Part shown: one piece after another, positions 17,493 through 25,606 of the stretch
Layout of the letters: the number at the start of each line of letters is the position of its first letter
How positions within the stretch are numbered: the first letter of the stretch is position 1
Assembly (NCBI GenBank): GCA_016190755.1
Contig: JACPPY010000013.1
Location: 1-56,205, forward strand
Source of the DNA: Chloroflexota bacterium
GTDB lineage: Bacteria > Chloroflexota > Dehalococcoidia > JACPPY01
Length of the DNA stretch: 56,205 bases
Reading direction: 5' to 3'
Notes under the pieces: model-generated
Told to the model about the DNA's origin: nothing
Seen by the model: the letters and a program-made list of their open reading frames with translations, nothing else
Database searches by the model: none
Translations under genes and position numbers: made by a program

Positions 17493-17598
17493 TACAGGAT
17501 AAATGATCCTTGGCGACCAGTGCTATCCCCTCATACCACAAAACATCAGTCCGAAGAAAGTCGGTCGTCAAGCGCATTCCCCTGTACTGAGGACTCCG

Positions 17599-18258
17599 CT
17601 ATTGAGTTGGACCCGGACTGGCTGGCGAAGACCATTTTCCCAAGATGGCTACTTTCTCTGCGGGAGTTACGACGGATGCTGGCCGCGACTTGGTTTCCAG
17701 CGGCTTACAGATAATCTCGGTAATATGAAGTTCACTCAGCTTGTTCGAAGGAGCGGCTACGGCCACCACCGCAGTGTCGGCCCCACGAAGAGTGCCAGCT
17801 ACCACGATCACTTTTTCTCCAACACCCACACACCCACCATCTACCGCCATCATGATGACCTCAACGCAGACCTTCATTCCCTGGCAAAGAGTGCGGAGAA
17901 GTGTAGCCATAAGAGTCGGCACTCTGTTGCCATAGAGCTCGTCAGTGTGGAATAGCATGGTCCCGAAGTGAACACGGTGCCCTCTCTTTTCCAGATATGA
18001 GACTGTCTCATACGAGAACCGTTGCACCTCCTTGCGGCCAAATTGATGCGGTATCACTACAATCTTCATCCCGGTACCATCGAAGCGGTCTGCAACCAGG
18101 CGAGCAGTTTCCCCTGTCGTCGAAGAGAGGACAATTTTGTTTATTCCCCGGGCTTTAGCCCGCTCCGCTACGAGGCGCAGCGTCTCCTCAGTGTTTTGCG
18201 GGCCTGGGGATTTAAAGTAGACGATCTTCTCCTCAAAGAAAGCTCTCTCCTCTTCCAA
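17599..18258 (-). CDS. Pyruvate-kinase alpha/beta-domain protein (COG1751-type)
   Basis: A 219-residue protein resembling the free-standing pyruvate kinase C-terminal (alpha/beta) domain family, not a complete pyruvate kinase. Recognisable segments are NTEETLRLVAERAKARGINKIVLSSTTGETARLVADRF near the N-terminus and the glycine-rich DGGCVGVGEKVIVVAGTLRGADTAVV in the C-terminal half. The family is thought to bind a small phosphorylated ligand; its role is unknown. The start is a TTG at 18258 with GGAGGT 5 nt upstream. It is divergent from the hypothetical gene at 18505 and tail-to-head with the transporter block. Confidence 0.75.
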   Translation of the reverse strand: MEEERAFFEEKIVYFKSPGPQNTEETLRLVAERAKARGINKIVLSSTTGETARLVADRFDGTGMKIVVIPHQFGRKEVQRFSYETVSYLEKRGHRVHFGTMLFHTDELYGNRVPTLMATLLRTLCQGMKVCVEVIMMAVDGGCVGVGEKVIVVAGTLRGADTAVVAVAAPSNKLSELHITEIICKPLETKSRPASVVTPAEKVAILGKWSSPASPGPTQ

Positions 18259-18504
18259 ATCTGACCTCCAGTTGCGATTTATATCAGCCTTTGCTATCGA
18301 ATCCGGCTAGGGGAAGCTTTCCTGGGCCATTCTACCACATGAAAACCAAGAACACAGATCGGTGCAAAGGGCAGCACCTCAAAAACTTTGACCTTTCCTT
18401 GATATTCTAAGCAGAAATCTTGACAGCCTTTTGATACTACTTCCGCCTATAATTCGGACAGACTGAAACATGTATTTACGTGCATTTGGCAAGGAGGCTG
18501 GAAC

Positions 18505-18819
18505 ATGTTTTGGAAAAAAAGTAGCGATGGTTTGCCGGGGCCGAAGGATATTCCCGAACTAGTCGGAAGACATATGGTGGTTGAGGAGAATAAGGACCCC
18601 GATTGGGTATGGAAGCTGAAGGGCGTGGTGCGACCGGCAGACAAAAAGAAAGCTTTTTACTGCCGGGTTTTTGATGACTCCCGCGCCGCAACATCCGGGG
18701 TGAAGATTAGGGACTGGACGTCTCTTGACGAGCACCCGGAACTGATCCTCTGGGAAGGCTATTTCGACAAAGAAGCTAACGTGGTACGCCGTGAGAAGGT
18801 CGGTCAACCTAAAAGCTGA
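18505..18819 (+). CDS. Hypothetical protein, short member of a paralogous pair
   Basis: A 104-residue soluble protein, not recognised. It opens MFWKKSSDGLPGPKDIPEL and contains SLDEHPELILWEGYFDKEAN (about residues 72-91). The next gene opens MFGKKKSETQVSRGPGEIPAP and has SLDQHPELVLYEGWFDDRSN at a similar place, so the two share one domain. AAGGAGG lies 7 nt before the ATG. There is no signal peptide or membrane segment. Confidence 0.75.
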   Translation: MFWKKSSDGLPGPKDIPELVGRHMVVEENKDPDWVWKLKGVVRPADKKKAFYCRVFDDSRAATSGVKIRDWTSLDEHPELILWEGYFDKEANVVRREKVGQPKS

Positions 18820-18965
18820 TAATGATGAAAGTTTCTGCACCAATCCTGTAAGTTTGGATCGCGGTAGGCAAGTTCCGGACACGGCTCCCCAGAGCAAGTA
18901 AGAAGAAACCATGTTGAGTCAGATTACTCGTCGCCAAGAATCTTTTGTAAGGAGGTAAACAGGTC

Positions 18966-19595
18966 TTGTTTGGGAAGAAGAAGTCAGAAACGCAGGTATC
19001 ACGAGGGCCGGGTGAGATACCAGCACCAGTGCAGCACTACTTGATAAGCGAGAAGAAAATGGATGCCGAGCTTGTTCCGCTTCTCAGGTCTGTGGTCGGA
19101 ACCGACGGAGAAGCAGGGCGTAGAATGAGGATTTTTGATCAGGCAGATGCACTCGCCAGACAAATTGATATCAAGGACTATTCCTCTCTTGACCAGCATC
19201 CCGAGTTAGTGCTGTACGAGGGGTGGTTTGACGACCGCTCGAACTCGAAGGACGTTAAACTGGAACAGAAACGGGAAACTGTATACAATGTCCCTATATT
19301 CAGCGAGTCCGAGATACGTCAGAAGATTGAAGCTCTGGACAAGCAGAACAACAAGGTCTCGTTCTATATGGCTGCAGGATCCAGGCACGGTGGCCCGCTT
19401 GGTATGGGTGCGGCTGTGATCGAACTGAATCCAGAATACCCGGGCAAAAAACAGAAGAAGTACAATATTTACCTTGCCGATGTGGTTGACATGTGCCCTG
19501 TGGGAAACGGAGACAAGCTATTCAATTCAGACAAGCCAAAGGAAATCCCGTCGTGGGTGAAGAATGGCCATCGGAAACGGCAGTACCCTTTCTAG
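18966..19595 (+). CDS. Hypothetical protein, long member of the pair
   Basis: A 209-residue soluble protein. Residues 1-105 are paralogous to the preceding gene. Residues 106-209 form an extra charged domain with a glycine-rich part, SRHGGPLGMGAAVIELNPEY, and a basic C-terminus (GHRKRQYPF). The start is a TTG at 18966, with AAGGAGGT about 9 nt upstream. The 146-bp gap after the short gene contains no other ORF of note. Function is unknown. Confidence 0.7.
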   Translation: MFGKKKSETQVSRGPGEIPAPVQHYLISEKKMDAELVPLLRSVVGTDGEAGRRMRIFDQADALARQIDIKDYSSLDQHPELVLYEGWFDDRSNSKDVKLEQKRETVYNVPIFSESEIRQKIEALDKQNNKVSFYMAAGSRHGGPLGMGAAVIELNPEYPGKKQKKYNIYLADVVDMCPVGNGDKLFNSDKPKEIPSWVKNGHRKRQYPF

Positions 19596-19641
19596 CCGGC
19601 GTTTTAAGTAAGCTCTAGAGTATGAAACCAATCCGCTTCGT

Positions 19642-19720
19642 ACGGGCATCCGGGCCCGTTCATTTCACCTCAGGATATGGCGGTCGATTTGGCCCCACAG
19701 CGGCCCACTCATAGTGGGCC
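19642..19720 (+). terminator. Two hairpins in the 329-bp spacer before the kdpD-like gene
   Basis: The first hairpin is ACGGGC/GCCCGT (19642-19659), followed by TTCATTT. The second is a perfect 8-bp stem GGCCCACT/AGTGGGCC with loop CAT (19702-19720). T-runs are weak, so these are possible terminators for the hypothetical pair. The rest of the spacer holds a weak promoter candidate, TTGATT (19818-19823), 17 bp, TATTTT (19841-19846). Confidence 0.45.
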
Positions 19721-19924
19721 TTGCAATATACGTCGCCTGTACTTTGATCTTCCCCGGATCCGGGTTCATAACATATGCAACCCCGGAATCTCTCGTGTCG
19801 ACCATGTGTCGTTTCGCTTGATTTTCACCCAGCAAACGAGTATTTTGGAGCCGGAAACAACTCCAATCAGCTATCCTTTCTCGCTTATCGACTTTATCGG
19901 TGAAATCGCGGTTTGGGTTCTAGA

Positions 19925-21430
19925 ATGACCAAAGGCCTATCAACCAGGATAGTCAGGTTAAGCCCCTGGCAAGGGTATGTTTTGAGCTTCGGGCTGGTAG
20001 GTCTCGTCACGCTGCTCGGCCTTGCGACACACGTTTTCTTTGATGTCACTAACATCGCAATGGCGTATTTGCTTGCCGTTGTTGTCGCGTCGGCCCTGGG
20101 AGGACCAGGGCCCTCGATCCTAGCCTGCCTTTTCAGTGTTGCGATACTCAACTTCGTTTTTGTACCGCCGATTATGAGTTTTGGACCACCCGATACACGT
20201 TATGTTTTTACCCTCCTGGTGTTCCTGGTCGTGGGAATGACAACTAGCTCACTTACCTCCCGTATTCGAAACCAGACTGAAGCCGCGAAACGCCGCGAAC
20301 ATGAGACCGCGACCCTTTATGATCTGAGCAGGAAGCTGGCCAACAGCACGCGCATTGATGATATGATACTATCGGTAGTTTCCAGCGCCAAAAGAATGCT
20401 TGGTGAAGAGGTCATTGTTTTCCTGCCCAATCCCCAGGATTCCGAGAAACCCAGGATCTATACTGACAAACCTAATTACATGGTGAGCCAGCTAGACGTA
20501 GAAGGTGCCGTCCGCCTTTTTCGGGATGACAGTATATCTGAACGTGCTCTCGTCCCGCCCTATTCCGGAACCAGGTATTTACGCCTTGTTTCGGCACAGA
20601 AGACGGTGGGAGTCATGGCCGTGTTCTCCGATGCTCGCCTGGCAGATGACCAGGAAAGATTGATGGAGGCTTTCGCTGATCTTGCCGCCGTGTATATTGA
20701 GCGGGCTCAACTGGCAGAAGACGCACGAGATACAGAAATTGTTAAGGCAAAGGAGAAGCTCCAAACAGCACTGCTCAGTTCCATCTCGCATGACCTGCGC
20801 ACACCCCTGGTATCGGTCATAGGGGTATTGAGCAGCCTCCAGGAAGATAAAGTGGGTATTGACGACGCAACAAAGAACATGGCCCAGGTTGCCCTGGAAG
20901 AATCGGAGCGGTTGAACCGATTGGTCTCGAACCTACTGAGCATGTCCAGGATAGAAGCAGGCGCGACGAAGATACTGAGGCAGGACAGTGATGTCAGAGA
21001 CTTAATAGATTCAGCCCTCGAACAGTTGACGAGGGAATCCAGCGATCGCCCAATTAACCTGAGCATTCCTGATGAGATGCCTCTTATCAATGTCGATTTC
21101 GGCCTGATTGTTCAGACTCTCGTCAATATCATGGACAATGCGTTTAGATACTCACCGCCAGGTTCTCCAATCGATGTCAATGTCAAGCAGATAGGCGGTG
21201 AGGTTCATATAGAGGTTGCGGACCGGGGAATAGGGATACCGCAGGAAGACATGGCTCGTGTATTTGATAAATTCTACCGGGCACACAATACCAACAGTGT
21301 AGCCGGCACAGGACTAGGTCTATCTATCTGCAAGGGTATCGTTGAGGCTCACGGTGGCAGTGTGACTGCCCAGAATCGTCCGGGTGGGGGCTCAACCCTC
21401 AAGATCATGCTTCCGGTCAACAGATCATGA
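19925..21430 (+). CDS. KdpD-type sensor histidine kinase lacking the N-terminal KdpD/Usp domains
   Basis: A 501-residue membrane kinase. The first ~115 residues form a four-helix DUF4118 membrane domain as in KdpD. A GAF-like domain follows (about 125-262), then HisKA with the phospho-acceptor H289 in SSISHDLRTPL, and a HATPase domain with N, G1 (DRGIGIP) and G2 (GTGLGLSI) boxes. E. coli KdpD has about 900 residues with a cytosolic KdpD/Usp region in front, which is missing here. It overlaps the response regulator by 4 bp (ATGA). No kdpFABC pump is in the window. The ATG at 19925 was preferred to a TTG at 19913; ribosome sites are weak for both. Confidence 0.87.
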   Translation: MTKGLSTRIVRLSPWQGYVLSFGLVGLVTLLGLATHVFFDVTNIAMAYLLAVVVASALGGPGPSILACLFSVAILNFVFVPPIMSFGPPDTRYVFTLLVFLVVGMTTSSLTSRIRNQTEAAKRREHETATLYDLSRKLANSTRIDDMILSVVSSAKRMLGEEVIVFLPNPQDSEKPRIYTDKPNYMVSQLDVEGAVRLFRDDSISERALVPPYSGTRYLRLVSAQKTVGVMAVFSDARLADDQERLMEAFADLAAVYIERAQLAEDARDTEIVKAKEKLQTALLSSISHDLRTPLVSVIGVLSSLQEDKVGIDDATKNMAQVALEESERLNRLVSNLLSMSRIEAGATKILRQDSDVRDLIDSALEQLTRESSDRPINLSIPDEMPLINVDFGLIVQTLVNIMDNAFRYSPPGSPIDVNVKQIGGEVHIEVADRGIGIPQEDMARVFDKFYRAHNTNSVAGTGLGLSICKGIVEAHGGSVTAQNRPGGGSTLKIMLPVNRS

Positions 21431-22116
21431 ATCAAGATAAGGCGCGGATATTAGTAGTCGACGACGAGCAGGCCATCAGGCGGTTCTTGCACGTGGCGCT
21501 GACTTCTCAGGGATACACGGCCATAGATTCATCGTCAGGGCAGGAAGGGATATCCGCCGCCGCTACGAGCAAGCCAGACGCGATAGTCTTGGACCTTGGA
21601 TTACCCGACATGGATGGCGTCGAGGTAATAAGATTGCTGCGGGAGTGGACACAGATCCCGATCATCGTACTTTCGGTCAGAGGCTCGGAGACCGACAAGA
21701 TAGCTGCACTCGATGCCGGGGCCGATGATTATGTCACAAAACCCTTCGGCTTGCCGGAGTTCTTGGCCAGATTGCGAGCTGCTTTGCGTCGTGCGGCACA
21801 ACCCACAAGTGAATCGCTGTTTGAGGCGGATGATTTGAAGGTTGATCTGGCGCGACGTCTTGTCACGCTCTCAGGCAAGCAGGTCCAACTGACGCCCAAC
21901 GAGTACGACCTACTGCGATGTCTGGTCGTACATGCAGGAAAAGTCTTGACCCACCGCCAGATTCTGCGTGAAGTGTGGGGACTCTCTTACGAGCGAGAGT
22001 TCCACATGCTCCACGTAAACATCAGCAACCTCCGCCGCAAGATCGAGTCGGACCGTGCTCGCCCGCGATATATCGTGACCGAATCTGGGGTCGGTTACCG
22101 TCTGAAGACATCTTAG
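21427..22116 (+). CDS. kdpE: KdpE-type response regulator (OmpR family)
   Basis: A 229-residue regulator with a receiver domain (acid pair D12, D13; phosphorylated D56; K in VTKPF) and a C-terminal winged helix ending ESGVGYRLK. The receiver is KdpE-like (LPDMDGVEVIRLLREW). Translation is coupled to the kinase by the ATGA overlap. Targets are not visible in the window; a kdp potassium pump would be expected elsewhere. It could instead regulate neighbouring genes, since nothing in the sequence links it firmly to potassium. Confidence 0.85.
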   Translation: MNQDKARILVVDDEQAIRRFLHVALTSQGYTAIDSSSGQEGISAAATSKPDAIVLDLGLPDMDGVEVIRLLREWTQIPIIVLSVRGSETDKIAALDAGADDYVTKPFGLPEFLARLRAALRRAAQPTSESLFEADDLKVDLARRLVTLSGKQVQLTPNEYDLLRCLVVHAGKVLTHRQILREVWGLSYEREFHMLHVNISNLRRKIESDRARPRYIVTESGVGYRLKTS

Positions 22117-22290
22117 ATTCTGGCTTCGCTATCGACAATCCGGACTCGGGAATCGCCTCCAGGTACACTCCGTACATCGGTTTCTGGATCATTGCCGGAC
22201 TCAGAGGATATCTGCCTGACACGGACATGGTGCCGCCCTTGCCCGACGGCAGGGAAGGAATCTATACTGTGCTGTTTCAACAAGGTAGCT

Positions 22291-22314
22291 TATAATTGCA
22301 AGACTTTGTCTTGC
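22291..22314 (+). promoter_or_regulatory. -10 box with palindromic operator candidate before the aminotransferase gene
   Basis: TATAAT (22291-22296) is followed directly by a perfect inverted repeat GCAAGAC-TTT-GTCTTGC (22298-22314), which would overlap the transcription start. The -35 region is weak, which suits a regulated promoter. The AAGAC/GTCTT half-sites recur at the start of the facing ior operon (31854-31864). Confidence 0.6.
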
Positions 22315-22347
22315 GCTGGATCGTGCAACCTACCGAAGGAGCGGAAC

Positions 22348-23649
22348 GTGGCAAAAGAATCAATTATCCGATCGATGACCAGATTGGCGAACGAATACGG
22401 GGCAGTAAATCTGTCACAAGGCTTTACGGACGAGGCCCCTGAATTTGACATGGTTTGGGGAGCTATAGCAGCGCTTATCGGGGGCACCGGAAAAGGCATC
22501 GAGCAGTTGTCGAACATCTCGTTGAGAGACATCCTCTCCAGGATGCAGAAAGACGGCTCTGACCTGTTGGACACCAAGCTCAAGGACATACTTCGCGCTG
22601 TCCGCAATCCCCAGGACGCATATAATCAGTACTCCTACCCTTTCGGCCTTCCCGAGTTGAGGCAGGCGATTTCTGACTACACCGACCGGTTCCAGCATTT
22701 CAGGCCCGACGTGGAAACGGAGATCACCGTCGTTGCCGGGGCTACGGAGGGAGCGTTCTCCTGTCTCGCCGCACTTTGCAGGCGTGGCGACGAGATAATC
22801 ATCATCCAACCCTATCATGAAATGTACCTTGCACAGGCTATGGTTCTGGGATTGTCGCCCAAGTACGTGACCTTGAGGGAGGACACCAAAACAAAGACGT
22901 GGAATCTCGACCTGGACGAATTGGAGGGCGCCATCGGCAACCGTACCAGAGTCCTGATTCTCAATACGCCTCACAACCCGACCGGGAAAGTATTCACCAG
23001 CAAGGAGCTTGAGGGCATCGCCGATATTTGCCGGCGACACGACGTCGTCCCGGTCACGGACGAGATTTACGAGCATTTTCTTTATAACGGTCATAAGCAC
23101 ATCAGCATCGCAACACTGGACGGAATGAGAGACCGCACTATCACCATCAACGCCATTACAAAAACCGGCCATGCCACAGGGTGGAGGGTGGGGTGGGTCA
23201 TATCACCGACCAAGTACACGCCGGAAATACGTGGAGTTCATGACACATTGGTAATTCAATCCCCCACGCCGCTGCAAAAAGGCGCTGAGCGTCTGCTCAG
23301 ACTGGGAGATGATTTCTTTAGCTCAATTGCGACACGGTACCAGGAAAAACGCCGACTGCTGTTGGAGGCGCTTGAACAGGTCGGCTTTGTAGTTAGCCCT
23401 CCGGAAGGGTCCTACTACATCTTTGCCAACTATGAAGGCGTGCCAGCTCTGAAAGACCTGCCCGCCATGGATGCGGCGATATACCTTATGAAGGACTTCG
23501 GCGTGGCGTCGGTGCCGGGTTCTAACTTCTATGCTACCGGCGGCTTCGGTGACAAATACCTGCGATTTGCATTCTGCAAGAATACAAACACATTGAAGGA
23601 TGCTGCGGCCAAGTTGAGGAAACTTTGTACGGCCAGGGTGGCACGCTGA
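22348..23649 (+). CDS. Class I/II PLP-dependent aminotransferase
   Basis: A 433-residue fold-type I aminotransferase close to the aromatic/aspartate/kynurenine group. It opens with GAVNLSQGF, has NQYSYPFGLPELRQAI, the cofactor-contacting LNTPHNPTGKVF, TDEIYEHFLY, the PLP lysine in ITKTGHATGWRVGW, and a C-terminal LRFAFCKN arginine segment. Relative to typical members (about 385-400 residues) there is an insertion of about 45 residues near 35-80. The start is a GTG at 22348 with AAGGAG 6-7 nt upstream. Facing the keto-acid operon, it most likely makes aromatic or branched 2-oxo acids from amino acids for IorAB and the 2-hydroxyacid branch; this substrate call is an inference. Confidence 0.85.
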   Translation: MAKESIIRSMTRLANEYGAVNLSQGFTDEAPEFDMVWGAIAALIGGTGKGIEQLSNISLRDILSRMQKDGSDLLDTKLKDILRAVRNPQDAYNQYSYPFGLPELRQAISDYTDRFQHFRPDVETEITVVAGATEGAFSCLAALCRRGDEIIIIQPYHEMYLAQAMVLGLSPKYVTLREDTKTKTWNLDLDELEGAIGNRTRVLILNTPHNPTGKVFTSKELEGIADICRRHDVVPVTDEIYEHFLYNGHKHISIATLDGMRDRTITINAITKTGHATGWRVGWVISPTKYTPEIRGVHDTLVIQSPTPLQKGAERLLRLGDDFFSSIATRYQEKRRLLLEALEQVGFVVSPPEGSYYIFANYEGVPALKDLPAMDAAIYLMKDFGVASVPGSNFYATGGFGDKYLRFAFCKNTNTLKDAAAKLRKLCTARVAR

Positions 23650-23687
23650 CCTGAGACACGATATCTGCTGATCGGGAATTCCCTATT

Positions 23688-24239
23688 TCATCGCCGGCCA
23701 GTTCGGCCTCCCATCACAACATGCAGGCGTTTTCGGATCTGGTACAGAACCGATTCGAGTCCCTTCATCTGTTCGTCGCCGATCTCGTCCGGCATAACGT
23801 TGTTCACGAACTGCCTCAACCCTATCAGGCTCTGCTTCGCTATCTCCGCGCCCTTCCTGGTCACATTGACCTGCCTTGTCCTTCGGTCTGTGCCGATTGG
23901 CCCCCTTTTTACCAGCCCTTCCTCTTCCAGCTTGTCGATGATATGAGTGACGGTCTGTTTTGACCGGCACGTCAACCTGCTCAGATCAGACGGAGTCAAA
24001 GACCCCCCGTATATCAACAGGACGTACAGTATGTCCATGGATGTCCTATACCTGACGGAGAGACTGTCCGACATTGTATTCAAGTACTTGTTTATCAATA
24101 GCCCGGTATAAAGAGCAGAAGTAGAAGTCCGGAATTTTTGGCCCGCCGCCAGTTCCCTGAATTCCTTAACAGCCGAATCAATGGTCCTATCTTGGGTTTT
24201 ATCTTTGGTCTTATCTTTTCTTGCGGCCTTGCTCTTCAT
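23688..24239 (-). CDS. MarR-family transcriptional regulator
   Basis: A 183-residue winged-helix regulator. A charged N-terminal tail (about 1-35) precedes the MarR core, with the recognition helix in LSRLTCRSKQTVTHIIDKLEEEGLV and the wing GPIGTDRRTRQVNVTRKGAEI. The ATG at 24239 has AAGGA upstream. It is the last gene of the ior/dehydratase operon, 41 bp after the dehydratase subunit, and converges with the aminotransferase gene. Two palindromes sharing AAGAC/GTCTT at the two transcription starts of this region are candidate binding sites. Confidence 0.88.
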   Translation of the reverse strand: MKSKAARKDKTKDKTQDRTIDSAVKEFRELAAGQKFRTSTSALYTGLLINKYLNTMSDSLSVRYRTSMDILYVLLIYGGSLTPSDLSRLTCRSKQTVTHIIDKLEEEGLVKRGPIGTDRRTRQVNVTRKGAEIAKQSLIGLRQFVNNVMPDEIGDEQMKGLESVLYQIRKRLHVVMGGRTGRR

Positions 24240-24280
24240 TTATCCTTGTTTCTTTCTTCGAACGCTCCTCCGCGAGAAGC

Positions 24281-25597
24281 TTACTGGCTCGCGCTTAGTA
24301 TGTCAATAAACGTGTCTATCCTTGATCTGGTATCAGCTTCGTTATAAGAGCCTATATCGATTATGTCGCTCTCCAGCACCAATGAAGGGATATCGCGGTA
24401 GATATTCTTCAGTTGGGCCAGTTGCCAGATTAACCCAGGATGCCAGCTACGGCATGAAAACGCTTCATGCATGAGTATGCCGTCGATATCATAGTCCTCG
24501 ATGTACTGGATCAGCCGTTCCACATCAGGGTGGGAACATGGGCGCCTGCGGGCTTTGTCGTGCCAGAAAGTCCAGTATCTGGTCCATCTCCAGGCAAGAT
24601 GTTCGATAGGATCGCCCGACGGGGGCAGGTCCAGCTCATATACAGGTTCGATCAACCTGTAAGTGGTCTCAGCCGGGAATACCGCTCCCTTGCCATGGAA
24701 ATAGTCGAAATCGCTCAAGGCGTACCAGGAAGGCAGTCCCCCGCCCCAGAGTATGCGGTACTTTTCGTCGGGGACTACCCCTTGTTTGGCGGCCACCCTT
24801 AGCTTCAGTTCATTGTATAGGCCCTCGAAGAAATCATATGCTTGTCGTGTCCCCATCATGAAGGTCAGCGGCACCATGGTGCTCATGGCATCTCCAGTAT
24901 CCATGGGACACGGTGTCGCCCGACGTAGCTCGTATGCTTCCACGACCAGGTTCCAGGTCCTATCACTCAGGTCGACCAACTCACTGAGGCGCTCCCAGTC
25001 CATCTTCTTCTGCGTCTGCTCTTCCAGGAACTTGACCAAACTCCTGAGTTGCTCGACGATGTATCGTACGTAGTAGTCTTCGACGTCTCGCGCACGGTAG
25101 TCTTGTTCGTAGGGTATCCAGGGAAGGCCGACCTCAAATACCGGCACGTCAGGCATGTAGTGCTGCGCTGCCTGGAACCATTTGGTGCGAGGGTCACATA
25201 TCATCTGGCCGCTGCCGAGCATCATGTCCGGCTTCACGAGCCCTCCCCACGGAGGTTCCTCAGGCATCTCGCCCAGCTCTTCCCTCCAGGCATCGAAGCC
25301 GATGTCGCAGAGAGCATAAGCACAAAGGGACCGGGATAGGTTTTCCGCCTGGGCCCTCTGCATGAACCGCTCGGCATCGCGTTTGGCGCCGCAAATACCG
25401 GCGTAATTTTCTGTCCATACGGGTACGATATCCATAGCACGCAGTATTTCGTCGTAGCAGCAGTAGATGAAGGTGTACGCGAGTTTCTTGCCCTCTTGCC
25501 TGGCCCGGTGCGTGGTCGCGATCATGTCCCTGACCATTCGTGAGATGCTGGCTGCAGCATCCGTAGCCAGCACCCTGCGTTTTCGTTCCTGGGTCAT
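24281..25597 (-). CDS. 2-Hydroxyacyl-CoA dehydratase, larger subunit (HgdA/FldB-like)
   Basis: A 438-residue member of the 2-hydroxyacyl-CoA dehydratase/benzoyl-CoA reductase subunit family. It is a two-lobe Rossmann-like protein expected to hold a [4Fe-4S] cluster. Visible cysteines include YCCYDE (about 45-48), SLCAYALCDIG (about 90-100) and FSCRSWHPG near the C-terminus. Known enzymes remove water from 2-hydroxyacyl-CoA by a ketyl radical and need an ATP-dependent activator (HgdC/FldI type), which is not in the window. It follows the smaller subunit by 9 bp. With the CoA-transferase and dehydrogenase, an aryllactyl-CoA dehydratase is the most economical reading. The ribosome site is weak. 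Confidence 0.82.
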   Translation of the reverse strand: MTQERKRRVLATDAAASISRMVRDMIATTHRARQEGKKLAYTFIYCCYDEILRAMDIVPVWTENYAGICGAKRDAERFMQRAQAENLSRSLCAYALCDIGFDAWREELGEMPEEPPWGGLVKPDMMLGSGQMICDPRTKWFQAAQHYMPDVPVFEVGLPWIPYEQDYRARDVEDYYVRYIVEQLRSLVKFLEEQTQKKMDWERLSELVDLSDRTWNLVVEAYELRRATPCPMDTGDAMSTMVPLTFMMGTRQAYDFFEGLYNELKLRVAAKQGVVPDEKYRILWGGGLPSWYALSDFDYFHGKGAVFPAETTYRLIEPVYELDLPPSGDPIEHLAWRWTRYWTFWHDKARRRPCSHPDVERLIQYIEDYDIDGILMHEAFSCRSWHPGLIWQLAQLKNIYRDIPSLVLESDIIDIGSYNEADTRSRIDTFIDILSASQ

Positions 25598-25606
25598 GCT
25601 TGTTTT

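Noticed and set aside
18420-18453. Promoter TTGACA...TATAAT before the hypothetical pair
   Set aside because: The spacing is 22 bp, too long for sigma-70; not listed as a feature.
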